Of a DNA stretch of 64,000 nucleotides, positions 17,372-26,939 are shown piece after piece; the stretch's first letter is position 1; every line of letters starts with the position of its first letter. The translations under genes were made by a program, and so were the position numbers. The stretch lies in contig OX376642.1 in NCBI GenBank assembly GCA_947383695.1, positions 248,001 through 312,000 on the forward strand. Reading direction: 5' to 3'. The notes under the pieces were generated by a model. It was given only the letters and a program-made list of their open reading frames with translations, searched no databases and was not told where the DNA came from. This DNA is from Actinomycetes bacterium (GTDB taxonomy: Bacteria; Actinomycetota; Actinomycetes; Nanopelagicales; Nanopelagicaceae).

Positions 17372-17653
17372 ATGGGTATCTTTCGAAAAATTGGAATTGG
17401 GTCGGAGTCTGATACCGATCTCTTAACCCGCCCATCCCTTGATGAAGAACTACAAGAGGATGATGGCGGCCATGATCGCTTTTCGCATTATGTGAAGAAA
17501 GAGAAGATTGTTGAGTCCGCAGTAACAGGAAAAGCGGTGAAAGCTCTCTGTGGAAAGAAGTGGATTCCTTCTCGCGATCCCGAGAAGTATCCAATCTGTC
17601 CAACCTGCAAAGAGATTCACGCAGGGTTGAAGCCAGATCCCGAAGAAAAGTAA
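17372..17653 (+). CDS. DUF3039 protein
   Basis: 93 residues matching the small actinobacterial DUF3039 family: acidic N-terminal half, then HYVKKEKIVESAVTGKAVKALCGKKWIPSRDPEKYPICPTCKEIHA with Cys residues that could bind a metal. Function unknown. ATG 17372 (MGIFRKIG) is preferred to longer frames; TATTCTTATCCACC upstream resembles a -10 box, so the mRNA may be nearly leaderless. In actinobacteria this family commonly lies upstream of clpS, as it does here. Confidence 0.85.
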   Translation: MGIFRKIGIGSESDTDLLTRPSLDEELQEDDGGHDRFSHYVKKEKIVESAVTGKAVKALCGKKWIPSRDPEKYPICPTCKEIHAGLKPDPEEK

Positions 17654-17655
17654 TT

Positions 17656-19512
17656 ATGAAGCGCATCATCGCCTTCGCACTTTCATTAATCACAATCGCA
17701 ACACTGACGACCCACATCACAACAGCACAATTAGCATCAGCTGCAGATAAGCCTCCACGAAAAGTTATAACGGGATGGCTTCCGTATTATTCAGTCCGCA
17801 CCATCATGCCTTTAGTCCGCAAGCTGCCAACTGCACAACCAACCGTTGCCGGAAAGCCTGCGGTTTGTGATGCGACGCAATATGGCCCCGTAGAAAATCA
17901 AGCGATTGAGACCTCTTACTTATTCACCAATAAAGATTTAATGAAAGAGGTAATGCCGTTCTGGTTTTCAATTAAATCGCCAACGGTAATTCGCAATGAT
18001 TATGTAACAGGTAACCCTTCATGGCCGATGGCAGATACCGTGTGTTTGATACGACGTGCAGGATTGCAAGTTATTCCCACCATGACAGATGGCACAGAAA
18101 AGTTAGTTCTCTCTGGTTATCTCGGCAACGCAGCAACTCGCACCACAATCGTTAAAACCATCGTAGATCTAGTGCTGACTAATGATTTTGACGGAATTGA
18201 TTTAGATTACGAGGGCTTTGCTTTCGTAGATGGAAATACAACGTGGACAAAGACAGCCCCTCGTTGGGTAGCTTTTATTAAAGAGCTCAGCTTTGCTATG
18301 CGATCACACAACAAGCTTTTATCTATTTCAACTCCCTATGTATATGACCCAAAGGAGAAGCAAAAGGGTTACTTTGTTTACGCATGGGCAGATATTGCTA
18401 ACTACATTGATCGATTGCGCATCATGACCTATGACTATTCCGTCGCAAAGCCTGGACCGATTGGTCCAATTTCATGGACAGAGAAAACTCTTAAGTATGC
18501 GATCAGCATCATGTCTCCTTCAAAGGTTTATATCGGTTTACCCGGGTATGGTCGCGATTGGATCACTTCTGTCAATGGAAAGTGCCCAGTTTCTGCTCCT
18601 CCAGGTTTGATCGGTGGCGCAAAGGCTGCAACCTTCAAAACTAGTTATGCAACGACAAAGGCGGCGATCGATAAGGCAACACCAATCTTTGATGAGAAAT
18701 TTAGCGAAGCTACATACTCATACACTCAAATTTACAATGGCTTATCAGCAGCAGGTGCCTCAACTGAGTGTTCAGTTAACCGAACTGTCTGGTATCAAAA
18801 CTCTCGCAGCTACGCAGAACGTATGGCATTAGTTGCTAAGTATCGATTGGGCGGAGCAGCGTTATGGACGCTCGCTATGGAAGATCCCGCTGCAACAACT
18901 GAACTTCGTAACGCTGCACTTGCGATCGCACCAGATCCAGTTGTTAGTACCTTAAGTATTGAAGGCGCACCACAGAACACAATTAACTATGCAGGGTTAT
19001 TTACCGTTAAAGGTCTGTTGACCTTAAAGGATAAAACTCCAATTGCAGGGCTAACTGTTTCACTTGAGATTAAGCGAGCCAATGAATCTAGTTGGAGCAA
19101 GGTCACCGAACTTGTTACTGGAGTTGATGGAACTATTTCTACCCCAATGACACTAGGAGCAGATGCATCCTTGCGTCTGACAACAGTTGGAACATGGGAG
19201 CAGGCTGAATCTGTTTCACCAGAGTCCACAATTAAGGTAAAGAGCAGCATTCAATTAGATCGCCCAGTATCAGTCTCTAAGGGATCACCTATCGTAATTA
19301 AGGCGCAGTTGTTACCGCGTGTGGCTGGAAAATCCGCTCAATTGCAGAAAAACGTTAACGGTAAGTGGCAAAATGTAGGAGCAGCGGTTATCTCTGATGC
19401 CAATGGGTTATTCACCTTTACAACTGTCGAAGCAAAACGAGGAGTAATAACAATGCGAGTTCAGCTTGTTGGCGATATCGCCTCAGAACAATTCGCGATT
19501 GTGATTCGTTAA
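17656..19512 (+). CDS. Secreted glycoside hydrolase family 18 protein
   Basis: 618 residues. A signal peptide ([20 protein letters not shown]... with Ala-rich cleavage near residue 29) directs export. The catalytic domain (about 35-430) contains [11 protein letters not shown] at 178-188, the GH18 DxxDxDxE motif with Glu186 as proton donor, plus LRIMTYDYS and [11 protein letters not shown], which are typical of SLEB/YaaH-like GH18. The C-terminal about 190 residues look like two beta-rich Ig-like repeats. Likely roles are peptidoglycan remodelling or chitin-type polymer hydrolysis. Start ATG 17656 is 3 nt after the DUF3039 stop; clpS follows after 2 nt. Confidence 0.88.
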   Translation: MKRIIAFALSLITIATLTTHITTAQLASAADKPPRKVITGWLPYYSVRTIMPLVRKLPTAQPTVAGKPAVCDATQYGPVENQAIETSYLFTNKDLMKEVMPFWFSIKSPTVIRNDYVTGNPSWPMADTVCLIRRAGLQVIPTMTDGTEKLVLSGYLGNAATRTTIVKTIVDLVLTNDFDGIDLDYEGFAFVDGNTTWTKTAPRWVAFIKELSFAMRSHNKLLSISTPYVYDPKEKQKGYFVYAWADIANYIDRLRIMTYDYSVAKPGPIGPISWTEKTLKYAISIMSPSKVYIGLPGYGRDWITSVNGKCPVSAPPGLIGGAKAATFKTSYATTKAAIDKATPIFDEKFSEATYSYTQIYNGLSAAGASTECSVNRTVWYQNSRSYAERMALVAKYRLGGAALWTLAMEDPAATTELRNAALAIAPDPVVSTLSIEGAPQNTINYAGLFTVKGLLTLKDKTPIAGLTVSLEIKRANESSWSKVTELVTGVDGTISTPMTLGADASLRLTTVGTWEQAESVSPESTIKVKSSIQLDRPVSVSKGSPIVIKAQLLPRVAGKSAQLQKNVNGKWQNVGAAVISDANGLFTFTTVEAKRGVITMRVQLVGDIASEQFAIVIR

Positions 19513-19514
19513 TC

Positions 19515-19829
19515 ATGGGCAAAATAAAAGAGAAGATTGGCGTAAGCGAGAAGATCGAGGAAGAGCTCAAAGCGATTTTTAGTGGAGACATTCCTTGGGT
19601 AACAATTGTTTGGGATGATCCAGTTAATTTGATGACTTACGTGACCTATGTACTGATGGAGCTGTTTGGTTACAACAAGGAAAAAGCACACGAGCTCATG
19701 ATGAAGGTGCATACAGAAGGTAAAGCGGTTGTTTCAACTGGAAGCCGCGAAGAGATGGAGCATGATGTTGCCCGTCTGCATGAATATGGATTGTGGGCAA
19801 CTCTTCAGCGCGGTGATCAAGCGCTATGA
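19515..19829 (+). CDS. clpS: ClpS adaptor
   Basis: Adaptor that hands N-degron substrates to the ClpA/ClpC-ClpP protease. 104 residues; the core [39 protein letters not shown] carries the DDPVNLM motif that lines the N-end residue pocket and the conserved ClpC-contact helix. A 30-residue charged N-terminal extension is usual for actinobacteria. It overlaps the DUF2017 gene by 4 bp (ATGA), a conserved actinobacterial pair. Confidence 0.96.
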   Translation: MGKIKEKIGVSEKIEEELKAIFSGDIPWVTIVWDDPVNLMTYVTYVLMELFGYNKEKAHELMMKVHTEGKAVVSTGSREEMEHDVARLHEYGLWATLQRGDQAL

Positions 19830-20389
19830 GCGAGGTGCAACATGGATTTTTCCGCCACGGTGACAACGCTTATTTAGCAAACTTCACCGAGGCCGAACGC
19901 GAAGTTTTGTTAAATCTTGCTGAACAAATCATCGAGTTACTAGCCGAACGTGTAGATCACCATAGCGATGATCCATTAGCTGCGATGGTTGGAATCACAG
20001 TACATGACACTCCTCCTGAAGATGAGGTGTTGCTGCGCCTTCTTCCTAATGCATATGCAGATCAAGTTGATGCATCCGAGTTTCGTCGTTACACCGAATC
20101 AACCTTGCGCCAAAAGAAGCAAGCACATGCCATGGCGATGCGAATGCATATCAAAGCTGCTGTTGATGGCGTTATTGAGTTAGATCATGATTCAGCAAAT
20201 GCTTGGCTTGGTGCGATGAATGATGTGCGACTTGCATTGGGAGTTCGTTTAAAGGTTGAAGAAAATACACATCAAGAGTTAGAGCTCTTGGCTCCCGATG
20301 ACCCAATGCGAGGCGTTTACGCTGTTTATAGCTGGCTAGGCTGGCTACAAGAGAGTTTGATCGATGCTCTGATGGATGAATCTCAATAG
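19826..20389 (+). CDS. DUF2017 protein
   Basis: 187-residue helical, acidic protein of the DUF2017 family, nearly always located downstream of clpS in actinobacteria. Recognisable elements are the opening [34 protein letters not shown] and the central [17 protein letters not shown] segment. No catalytic motif is evident. A role with ClpS in regulated proteolysis is suggested only by the overlap of the two genes. Confidence 0.9.
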   Translation: MSEVQHGFFRHGDNAYLANFTEAEREVLLNLAEQIIELLAERVDHHSDDPLAAMVGITVHDTPPEDEVLLRLLPNAYADQVDASEFRRYTESTLRQKKQAHAMAMRMHIKAAVDGVIELDHDSANAWLGAMNDVRLALGVRLKVEENTHQELELLAPDDPMRGVYAVYSWLGWLQESLIDALMDESQ

Positions 20390-20432
20390 TTAGGCAACCT
20401 GTTAAACCATAAGTGCAAGGTAGGCTAGCCCT

Positions 20433-21230
20433 GTGAGTGATGCCCCAATTGGAATCTTTGATTCAGGTGTAGGCGGATTAACCGTTGCACGTGCAATCCT
20501 TGATCAACTTCCTAATGAATCCACTCTTTATATTGGCGACACCGCACGTGGTCCATATGGCCCTCGTCCTCTTGCCGAAGTTCGCGAGTTTGCGTTAGAG
20601 ACACTGGATTACCTGGTTGATCAAGGTGTGAAAGCAATTGTTATTGCATGTAATACAGCATCGGCTGCAATGCTTCGTGATGCGCGCGAACGTTACTCAG
20701 TTCCGGTTATCGAAGTAATTCAACCAGCGGTTCGTAGAGCGGTTGCAGCTACTCGCACTGGAAATGTGGGAGTTATTGGAACAAGGGCAACAATTGATTC
20801 GCAAGCTTATTTGGATGCATTTGCAGCAGCCCCACAATTGAAAATTACATCGATAGCGTGCCCGTTGTTTGTTGAGTATGTGGAACGTGGCGAAACTTCA
20901 GGTCCAGAGATTACAAAGATTGCACGTGATTATTTAGCGCCAGTGATGGCTGCCAAGGTTGATACCTTGGTTCTTGGCTGCACTCACTATCCATTACTAA
21001 CAGGAGTTATTTCGTATGTAATGGGTGAGGGTGTGACCTTGGTTTCTAGCGCAGAAGAAACCGCTAAAGATTTGTATCGAACACTTGTTGAAAATGGATC
21101 ATTGCGATCCCACAGCTCAACTCCAGCAACACATAGATTCTTAGCAACCGGTGATGCAAAGGCCTTTGAAACCTTAGCTCGACGTTTTCTAGGTCCAGAG
21201 GTAACTAAAGTCGAACACCAAGTTCTGTAG
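20433..21230 (+). CDS. murI: Glutamate racemase
   Basis: Makes D-glutamate for peptidoglycan. 265 residues with both catalytic cysteines in family context: IACNTASAA at about 72-80 and LGCTHYPLL at about 183-191, and the start [17 protein letters not shown]. The start codon is GTG 20433. TAGGCTAGC just upstream looks like a -10 element, so translation may be leaderless. It begins the murI-rph-rdgB run. Confidence 0.96.
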   Translation: MSDAPIGIFDSGVGGLTVARAILDQLPNESTLYIGDTARGPYGPRPLAEVREFALETLDYLVDQGVKAIVIACNTASAAMLRDARERYSVPVIEVIQPAVRRAVAATRTGNVGVIGTRATIDSQAYLDAFAAAPQLKITSIACPLFVEYVERGETSGPEITKIARDYLAPVMAAKVDTLVLGCTHYPLLTGVISYVMGEGVTLVSSAEETAKDLYRTLVENGSLRSHSSTPATHRFLATGDAKAFETLARRFLGPEVTKVEHQVL

Positions 21231-21266
21231 CTCACCACATCAATAACTCACTACATAGGAGTAAAA

Positions 21267-21992
21267 ATGCCACGCAATGATGGACGTTCTGAGAAAGATC
21301 TACGCGAAATCAAGTTCACTCGTGGCTGGTTAGATCATGCAGAAGGCTCGGTGTTAGTTGAGTTTGGAAAGACCCGCGTTCTCTGTGTTGCCTCATTTAC
21401 TCCTGGTGTTCCTCGTTGGTTAAAGGACACCGGAAATGGCTGGGTTACATCAGAGTATTCAATGCTTCCTCGTGCAACTCACACACGTTCAGATCGTGAA
21501 AGCGTTAAAGGAAAATTAGGTGGTCGCACACAAGAGATTTCACGACTTGTCGGACGTTCTCTACGTGCTGTTGTAAATATGAAAGAACTTGGCGAGAACA
21601 CCATCGTTATCGATTGTGATGTTCTTCAGGCTGATGGTGGAACACGCACCGCTGCAATTACTGGTGCATATGTTGCATTAGCTGATGCAATTGCTTGGGC
21701 AAAAGCACAGGGTCACATCAAGGAAAGCGCAAAGCCTCTCAATGATTCAGTTGCAGCAGTAAGTGTTGGAATCATCGATGGTATACCGATGCTTGATCTT
21801 TGCTATGAAGAGGATGTTCGTGCAGGAACAGATATGAATGTTGTCGTTGCAGGAGATGGACGTTTCATTGAGGTCCAAGGAACTGCTGAAGGTGAACCAT
21901 TTGATCGCGACCTTCTTAACCAACTTCTTGATCTAGCTGTTGCAGGGTGTTCAACTCTTAGCCAGTTGCAGAAAGATGTGCTTGCTAAGTAA
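21267..21992 (+). CDS. rph: Ribonuclease PH
   Basis: Phosphorolytic 3' exoribonuclease trimming tRNA precursors. 241 residues; hallmarks are [55 protein letters not shown] (RNA/phosphate site) and [27 protein letters not shown] before the ATG is a clear ribosome-binding site. Its last base is shared with the start of rdgB (TAATG), so the two are coupled. Confidence 0.97.
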   Translation: MPRNDGRSEKDLREIKFTRGWLDHAEGSVLVEFGKTRVLCVASFTPGVPRWLKDTGNGWVTSEYSMLPRATHTRSDRESVKGKLGGRTQEISRLVGRSLRAVVNMKELGENTIVIDCDVLQADGGTRTAAITGAYVALADAIAWAKAQGHIKESAKPLNDSVAAVSVGIIDGIPMLDLCYEEDVRAGTDMNVVVAGDGRFIEVQGTAEGEPFDRDLLNQLLDLAVAGCSTLSQLQKDVLAK

Positions 21993-22609
21993 TGTCCCAC
22001 AAACTTGTTCTTGCAACACGTAATCAAGGAAAGATCACAGAGTTTCGAAGAATCCTTGAAGAGCTAGCTCCTGGTCAGATCGAATTAATAGGTGTTGATC
22101 AATTCCCACATCTAGTTGATGTTGATGAAACGGGATCTACTTTTGAGGAGAACTCCTTGCTGAAGGCTCGCTACACCTGTGAAGCAACGGGTTTACCTGC
22201 GATCGCCGATGATTCAGGGCTCTGTGTTGATGCATTAAATGGAGATCCGGGGATTTATTCGGCACGCTGGGCAGGGGTTCACGGAGATGACCGCGCCAAT
22301 CTCGAAAAGGTTTTACATCAGCTTGAGGATGTTCCTGAGGAGAAGCGCACCGCACATTTCATGTGTGTTGCCTCATTGGTTTTACCTGATGGTCGCCATC
22401 AGGTTGCAGAGGGACGTTTTGAGGGGCACATCCTTCGCGCACCAGTTGGCGAGAATGGATTTGGATATGACCCGATTTTTCAGCCGCTGGGGTTGAGTAT
22501 TTCCTCCGCACAAATGAGCGCGCAGGATAAGGATTTGATGAGTCACAGGGGAAAATCACTTCGCTCTATCGCACCTCATGTCATCCAAATGCTTGCGAGC
22601 CTGGGGTAG
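21992..22609 (+). CDS. rdgB: XTP/dITP pyrophosphatase
   Basis: House-cleaning nucleotidase that removes non-canonical purine triphosphates. 205 residues; [15 protein letters not shown] at the start, the catalytic [23 protein letters not shown] block at about 71-93 and [11 protein letters not shown] near 150 are diagnostic of the Ham1/RdgB family. The ATG overlaps the rph stop by one base. Confidence 0.96.
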   Translation: MSHKLVLATRNQGKITEFRRILEELAPGQIELIGVDQFPHLVDVDETGSTFEENSLLKARYTCEATGLPAIADDSGLCVDALNGDPGIYSARWAGVHGDDRANLEKVLHQLEDVPEEKRTAHFMCVASLVLPDGRHQVAEGRFEGHILRAPVGENGFGYDPIFQPLGLSISSAQMSAQDKDLMSHRGKSLRSIAPHVIQMLASLG

Positions 22610-22665
22610 CCTTAACCCATACAAGTGCGTTAAAAGCGTGCGTACCGCAACCCAAGGAGTTCCAC

Positions 22666-23496
22666 GTGGCCGTTAAGAAGACCGCAAAGAAAGCAGCTAA
22701 AAAGTCAGCTGCCAAGAAGTCACCAGCTAAGAAGTCTGTTGCAAAGAAATCTGCAGCAAAGAAGCCGGTAGCAAAGAAGAAGACAGCTAAGAAAGCTGTC
22801 GCTAAGAAAGCAGTTGCTAAGAAAACTGCAAAGAAGTCTGCGGTTAAGAAGACCGCTAAGAAGGCTGTTGCAAAGAAAGCTGTTGCGAAGAAGAAGGTTG
22901 CCAAGAAGGCCCCTGCAAAGCGCGTTGTAAAGAAGGCTGCAGTTGCAGTAACTTCTGCACCAGCTGCTGCAGTTTCTCGTCCAGTTGCCGCACCTGCACC
23001 AGTAAAGCCAGTTGCTACACCTAAGCAATCAACATCTACTCGTACTGCGTGGTTTGTTGTCATTGGTATCGCTGCATTGGTTGCGATCGTTTTGTCTCAA
23101 TCATCAGATAAAGATGGCGATGATGCAGCTCCTGCACCTTCGATCTCACAATCTGCTGAACCATCAGCAACTCCATCTGAGAGCGAAGAGCCAACTGCAA
23201 CAGTTACAGCTGTTGAGGCACCTACAAAGTTTGTTGCTCTTAAGAGCGCAGATGGATTAAAGCTACGCTGGGTAGCTCCAACTGCTGTTGAGGGATTAAC
23301 TGGGTACAACGTTGAGATCCGTGCAAACGGAGAAGGCGAATGGGTTGTTGTAGCAACAGTTCCTGCTGATCAGCTCACTCAGAATGTTACAAAGGCAAGT
23401 GATTCAGGATGGACTCAGTTCCGCGTTTCATCTGTGTACTCAGATGGACAAACTGCATCAGCTACAGCTTTTGGAATTCCTGGAGAGTTTAAGTAA
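22666..23496 (+). CDS. Histone-H1-like Lys/Ala tract fused to TM helix and FN3-like domain
   Basis: 276 residues with an unusual build. Residues 1-95 are an almost pure Lys/Ala tract of KKxAKK units, as in H1-like bacterial DNA-binding tails. After a Pro/Ala linker, a single membrane helix lies at about 127-145 ([16 protein letters not shown]), then an acidic Ser/Pro/Glu linker and a fibronectin-type-III-like domain at about 187-274 ([19 protein letters not shown]). The predicted topology puts the basic tract in the cytoplasm and FN3 outside. GTG 22666 has AAGGAG 7-8 nt upstream. A link between nucleoid and envelope is a guess; the tract could equally be structural. Confidence 0.8.
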   Translation: MAVKKTAKKAAKKSAAKKSPAKKSVAKKSAAKKPVAKKKTAKKAVAKKAVAKKTAKKSAVKKTAKKAVAKKAVAKKKVAKKAPAKRVVKKAAVAVTSAPAAAVSRPVAAPAPVKPVATPKQSTSTRTAWFVVIGIAALVAIVLSQSSDKDGDDAAPAPSISQSAEPSATPSESEEPTATVTAVEAPTKFVALKSADGLKLRWVAPTAVEGLTGYNVEIRANGEGEWVVVATVPADQLTQNVTKASDSGWTQFRVSSVYSDGQTASATAFGIPGEFK

Positions 23497-23510
23497 AACA
23501 CTCTTACTAA

Positions 23511-23543
23511 AAAATCCCTCACCTAACCGTGGGGGATTTTTTA
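23511..23543. terminator. Terminator between convergent genes
   Basis: AAATCCCTCAC pairs with GTGGGGGATTT, followed by a T-rich run on the plus strand. On the minus strand an A-rich flank becomes a T-run too, so it can serve both the H1-like gene and the acyltransferase gene. Confidence 0.8.
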
Positions 23544-25307
23544 TTGCCCAGTTGAAATTTCAGGTGCGGGTACAAGCTCAGCTGCGATCGCATCTACATA
23601 TGCACGAACACCTGCGGGAACAAGATGAACTCCATCGGGGCCAAAGTACTCAGGATGGCCTGCAGAAATTGTTGCCCAATCAATTAATCGTGCCCCGTAT
23701 TGAGTTGCATACTGTGAAATCAATGCGTTGTTCTCATCTCTCCACCCGCGAGGTACAGCGGTATTTACAACAATTATCCGAGGTTGATCTTGAACTTCAG
23801 CAAATATGGCAGCGACTTGTTCTTCTGTGAGTCGGTTGTTATTGCCCAAGTTCATAACAATTGTTGAGCCAACCATATTTGCTTTGTCATTTCTGATGAC
23901 CTCAAGAAGCTCTGGTGCTTGGCGGCCTACTCGCGCATTGATCAAACCAATATTTTGTCGAGCATCAAGCTCAAACCTAATTCCCAAAATAACTGAATCT
24001 CCCGTTACCCAAAGACCTCCAGTTGTGTCAGTCGGCGTAAAGGCAGGCGGTTCAAGTTGTTGCTTGAGCTCATTTAATTGACGATCGCCTTCTGCGATAG
24101 CACTCAATGCCGATGTCGTTGTCAAACCTATTGTTGAGATCAGAATCAAGAGGACAGCAAATTTCTGTCGGAGTTGAACTCGTTTTGTTCGGTACTTCAT
24201 TCCCTTGAACCAGTAATCAATGAGCCCTGTTCTAACAGGTAATTCAACGAGACGTAAGGAGATATCAGCCAAAGCAAAGACAATTAATAGTCGCAATGCA
24301 TAGAGTGCCCATGGCGATCCATCCAGGTCATATTCAGGACGAGTTACTTGAAATACAACCCAGTGCCATAAGTAAATTGCATAAGAACGTTCGCCAATCC
24401 ATACAAATGGCTTACTGCTCAATATCGGAGCAAAACGAGAAGCAGGATGCACAATCGAAGTAATGATCGCGCATCCAAATAATCCAGCTAATGGAAATGC
24501 GATTTTGTAAAGGGTTGGATCATTTTCATCTACAAATAAAAATGCAGCAATGATTCCCAGTAATCCAAAGACACCAATTCCATCGATAAAATCCTGCGCC
24601 TTTTTTGAGACGGTTTCATTGAGGTTTTGCGGAATCCATCGGACAGCAAGGGCAGCTCCCAAGAACAGACCAATACTGTGGGTATCCGTTCCGAAGTACA
24701 CATGGCTGACTTGAGAAGCGCTAGCAGCATCTACTTGCAAGGAAACAAAGAGCAGAGCGATACCGGAGAAAGCTGCGATGAGTAGCGCAGCACCAGGAAT
24801 CTTGTTCTTTCCAAAGTAACGCAGGACGAGCAAAAGAATCAGTGGCCACACAAGATAGAACTGGGCTTCAACACCCAGCGACCATGTGTGTTGCAAAAGT
24901 GGTGGACGTCCAATTGCCTCAAAGTAATCGGTGTGGCGAAAAACCAACCACCAGTTCATGCCGCCAAAGAGAGCAAATGGAGTATCGGCGAGAAAGCGGC
25001 GCATTGTGTCTGGTGCCCATGCTCCAACAAAAACCGTTGTAAGGATGATCATGAATAACAAAGGTGGGAGCAAACGTCGAATACGTGCAACATAAAAGGC
25101 ACGAAGATCTAATCCACCACTTCGCTGTATTGAATCCAACAGTAAACGGGTAATGACATAACCTGAGATAACAAAGAAGAGATCTACACCTAAGAAACCA
25201 CCTGGAATCCAGTTAAATCCAAGGTGATACAACATCACAGCTATAACTGCGACAGCACGCAACCCATCGATGGCAGGTATGTATCGGATGCCGCGGGGAG
25301 TGGACAT
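23541..25307 (-). CDS. Acyltransferase 3 with C-terminal SGNH domain (OafA-like)
   Basis: 588 residues. The N-terminal about 360 residues form the acyltransferase-3 membrane domain with some ten helices; the opening RYIPAIDGLRAVAVIAVMLYHLG contains the catalytic-type His, and FLGVDLFFVISGYVIT is the second signature. Residues about 410-588 form an SGNH hydrolase-like domain: GDSV (block I), MNLGNNNR (block III-like) and DGVHLVPAG (D-x-x-H). Such fusions O-acetylate cell-envelope polysaccharides or peptidoglycan. The next minus-strand gene upstream is 22 bp away. Confidence 0.92.
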   Translation of the reverse strand: MSTPRGIRYIPAIDGLRAVAVIAVMLYHLGFNWIPGGFLGVDLFFVISGYVITRLLLDSIQRSGGLDLRAFYVARIRRLLPPLLFMIILTTVFVGAWAPDTMRRFLADTPFALFGGMNWWLVFRHTDYFEAIGRPPLLQHTWSLGVEAQFYLVWPLILLLVLRYFGKNKIPGAALLIAAFSGIALLFVSLQVDAASASQVSHVYFGTDTHSIGLFLGAALAVRWIPQNLNETVSKKAQDFIDGIGVFGLLGIIAAFLFVDENDPTLYKIAFPLAGLFGCAIITSIVHPASRFAPILSSKPFVWIGERSYAIYLWHWVVFQVTRPEYDLDGSPWALYALRLLIVFALADISLRLVELPVRTGLIDYWFKGMKYRTKRVQLRQKFAVLLILISTIGLTTTSALSAIAEGDRQLNELKQQLEPPAFTPTDTTGGLWVTGDSVILGIRFELDARQNIGLINARVGRQAPELLEVIRNDKANMVGSTIVMNLGNNNRLTEEQVAAIFAEVQDQPRIIVVNTAVPRGWRDENNALISQYATQYGARLIDWATISAGHPEYFGPDGVHLVPAGVRAYVDAIAAELVPAPEISTGQ

Positions 25308-25329
25308 GGCTGTTATGAGCTAAATTGAA

Positions 25330-26166
25330 TTAGCGCTTAGCGGTTTTCTTGGCCGCGCTCTTCTTTGCAGGAGCTTTCTTCGCTGCCTTCTTGGCGGTTT
25401 TCTTCACACTCTTTTTTGGTGCATCAAGTGCAGGGCGTGTGCGCTGGCTGGAAACCTTCAGCGGACCTGGGTTGATTAATGTGTCATCAGCATTGAGATT
25501 ATCGAGCACATTTTTTTGCAGCTCTTCTAATCTTTGGAATGCGCCATCTAAACGGTTGCGCGATTGTTGAATCGCTGTTTCAGCAGCATCTAGAGATTGC
25601 TTTTGAATGCGGTACAAACGTTCCGCCTCTGAGATAACGCCAGATAGCCATTGACGGTAACCAGATACTTCAGTTGTCGCCTCGGCAATAACTCTTTCGC
25701 CTTCACGACGTGCAGCGGTTGCAAGCGCTGAAATCTCACGCTTCTTGCTCTCCATCAAACTTTCCGCTTCAGCCTCTGCCTGTGCAATTTTATCCTCAGC
25801 CTCAGATTCGGCGGCTTGAATGTATTTGCGACCACGTGTTTCAGCTCCTGAAAGAATTGAGCGAGCCTTTGCATCAGCTGCTTCTAACTCTTCTTTTGTC
25901 GCACGTGTTGTTTCAGCAACTAATCGAGATGCTGCAGCCTGTGCTTTGCTTTCTCGAGCTTGCGCCGACTTAATCATCGACATTGCAGTTTCAGTTGCGA
26001 GAATTTCAAACTCTTCTTTAGTTAATCCCGTGATATCGCGACGAGATTTTAGATCTGCAATTTGTGCTTCAAGCTCGCGGATACGGTCAACAGATGAAGG
26101 TTGGTTAGAGTTTTCATCCTCGCCGGTAAAGCCCACCCAGTTAAGGAAGTTCTTCTTCTCCGCCAT
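25330..26166 (-). CDS. Coiled-coil protein with H1-like Lys/Ala tail
   Basis: 278 residues, probably cytosolic. Residues about 25-225 are a long coiled coil rich in Ala/Glu/Arg (for example IAQAEAEAESLMESKKRE), DivIVA/Wag31-like in flavour although the usual DivIVA N-terminal motif is not evident. The last about 30 residues ([20 protein letters not shown]...) are a Lys/Ala tract of the same type as the N-terminus of the protein encoded at 22666. I cannot name a family. DNA or polyanion binding by the tail is inferred. The start could be either of two adjacent ATGs. Confidence 0.7.
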   Translation of the reverse strand: MAEKKNFLNWVGFTGEDENSNQPSSVDRIRELEAQIADLKSRRDITGLTKEEFEILATETAMSMIKSAQARESKAQAAASRLVAETTRATKEELEAADAKARSILSGAETRGRKYIQAAESEAEDKIAQAEAEAESLMESKKREISALATAARREGERVIAEATTEVSGYRQWLSGVISEAERLYRIQKQSLDAAETAIQQSRNRLDGAFQRLEELQKNVLDNLNADDTLINPGPLKVSSQRTRPALDAPKKSVKKTAKKAAKKAPAKKSAAKKTAKR

Positions 26167-26224
26167 CATGCACCCCGCTGCTCAATAAATATGTATGTAC
26201 TTGGGCTTAGGTTAGAGCAAGGGC

Positions 26225-26869
26225 CTATTTACTGTAAATCGCCACCGAAATCGCTACATACTGCGAGATCCACGCTGCTAGAACAAAGATGTGGAATAGC
26301 TCGTGAAAGCCAAAGTACTTAGCGGCCCGTCCTGGACGCTTCAGCGCATAAAAAATAGCCCCCACGGAATAAAAGAGACCTCCGATCACAATCGGAAGTA
26401 ACACCCATAAGCCACCCTCTCGATAAAGCGCAGGTGTGTAAAAAACAGCAACCCATCCCAGCAGCAAGTAATTAGCGACATATAACCACCGCGGAGCGCC
26501 GATCCAGAAAACTCGTAGACCAACTCCCATCGCAGCGCCGATCCAAACAACTGACAATAAGATTGTGCGATCCCGACCTTCTAATAGTGCAACAGCAAAA
26601 GGTGTGTAGGAACCTGCAATCAGTAAATTAATATTTGCATGATCCCAACGTCGCCAGATTTTCTTCTTTGCGGGAATCCATGGAACGCGATGGTAAATCG
26701 CAGAAACACTAAAGAGCATGATCGCTGTTATGGAGTAAATCGCAACCGCGAACTTCAGTGATTCTTTGCTCAAAATAAATAACACAAGGGAAGCGATAAT
26801 CACCGCTGGAGTTGCACCAAGGTGAAACCAGCCCCGAAGCTTTGGTGGAATAACAGGTGTCTGGCTCAT
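26225..26869 (-). CDS. Hemolysin III / PAQR family membrane protein
   Basis: 214 residues with seven predicted helices. Family marks are SAIYHRVPW (Ser-x3-His), DHANINLLIAGSYTPF and the C-terminal HELFHIFVLAA, whose His residues bind zinc in PAQR proteins. Members influence membrane homeostasis; a hemolytic role is not implied. Its start faces the DUF885 gene across a gap containing a perfect palindrome at 26882-26903. Confidence 0.93.
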   Translation of the reverse strand: MSQTPVIPPKLRGWFHLGATPAVIIASLVLFILSKESLKFAVAIYSITAIMLFSVSAIYHRVPWIPAKKKIWRRWDHANINLLIAGSYTPFAVALLEGRDRTILLSVVWIGAAMGVGLRVFWIGAPRWLYVANYLLLGWVAVFYTPALYREGGLWVLLPIVIGGLFYSVGAIFYALKRPGRAAKYFGFHELFHIFVLAAWISQYVAISVAIYSK

Positions 26870-26881
26870 TTCGTAAGCATA

Positions 26882-26903
26882 GGGTAATTACTGATAATTA
26901 CCC
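26882..26903. promoter_or_regulatory. Perfect palindrome between divergent genes
   Basis: GGGTAATTA and TAATTACCC are exact complements separated by CTGA. It sits between the starts of the hemolysin-III gene (minus) and the DUF885 gene (plus) and overlaps TAAT-type -10-like hexamers. It may be a dimeric-repressor operator or simply overlapping symmetric promoter elements. Confidence 0.5.
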
Positions 26904-26939
26904 GTGGACAAAGGCATGAGCCACTGCCAAACTTGCGCC

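Noticed and set aside
22666-22935. Dense short repeats that could suggest a CRISPR-like or satellite array
   Set aside because: They are codons for a Lys/Ala tract in a single open frame with a ribosome-binding site, so the repetition is at the protein level and there are no unique spacers.
22581-23063. 160-residue frame on the strand opposite the H1-like gene
   Set aside because: It is the low-complexity antisense of the Lys/Ala tract (Phe/Ala-rich), with no ribosome site; a shadow frame.
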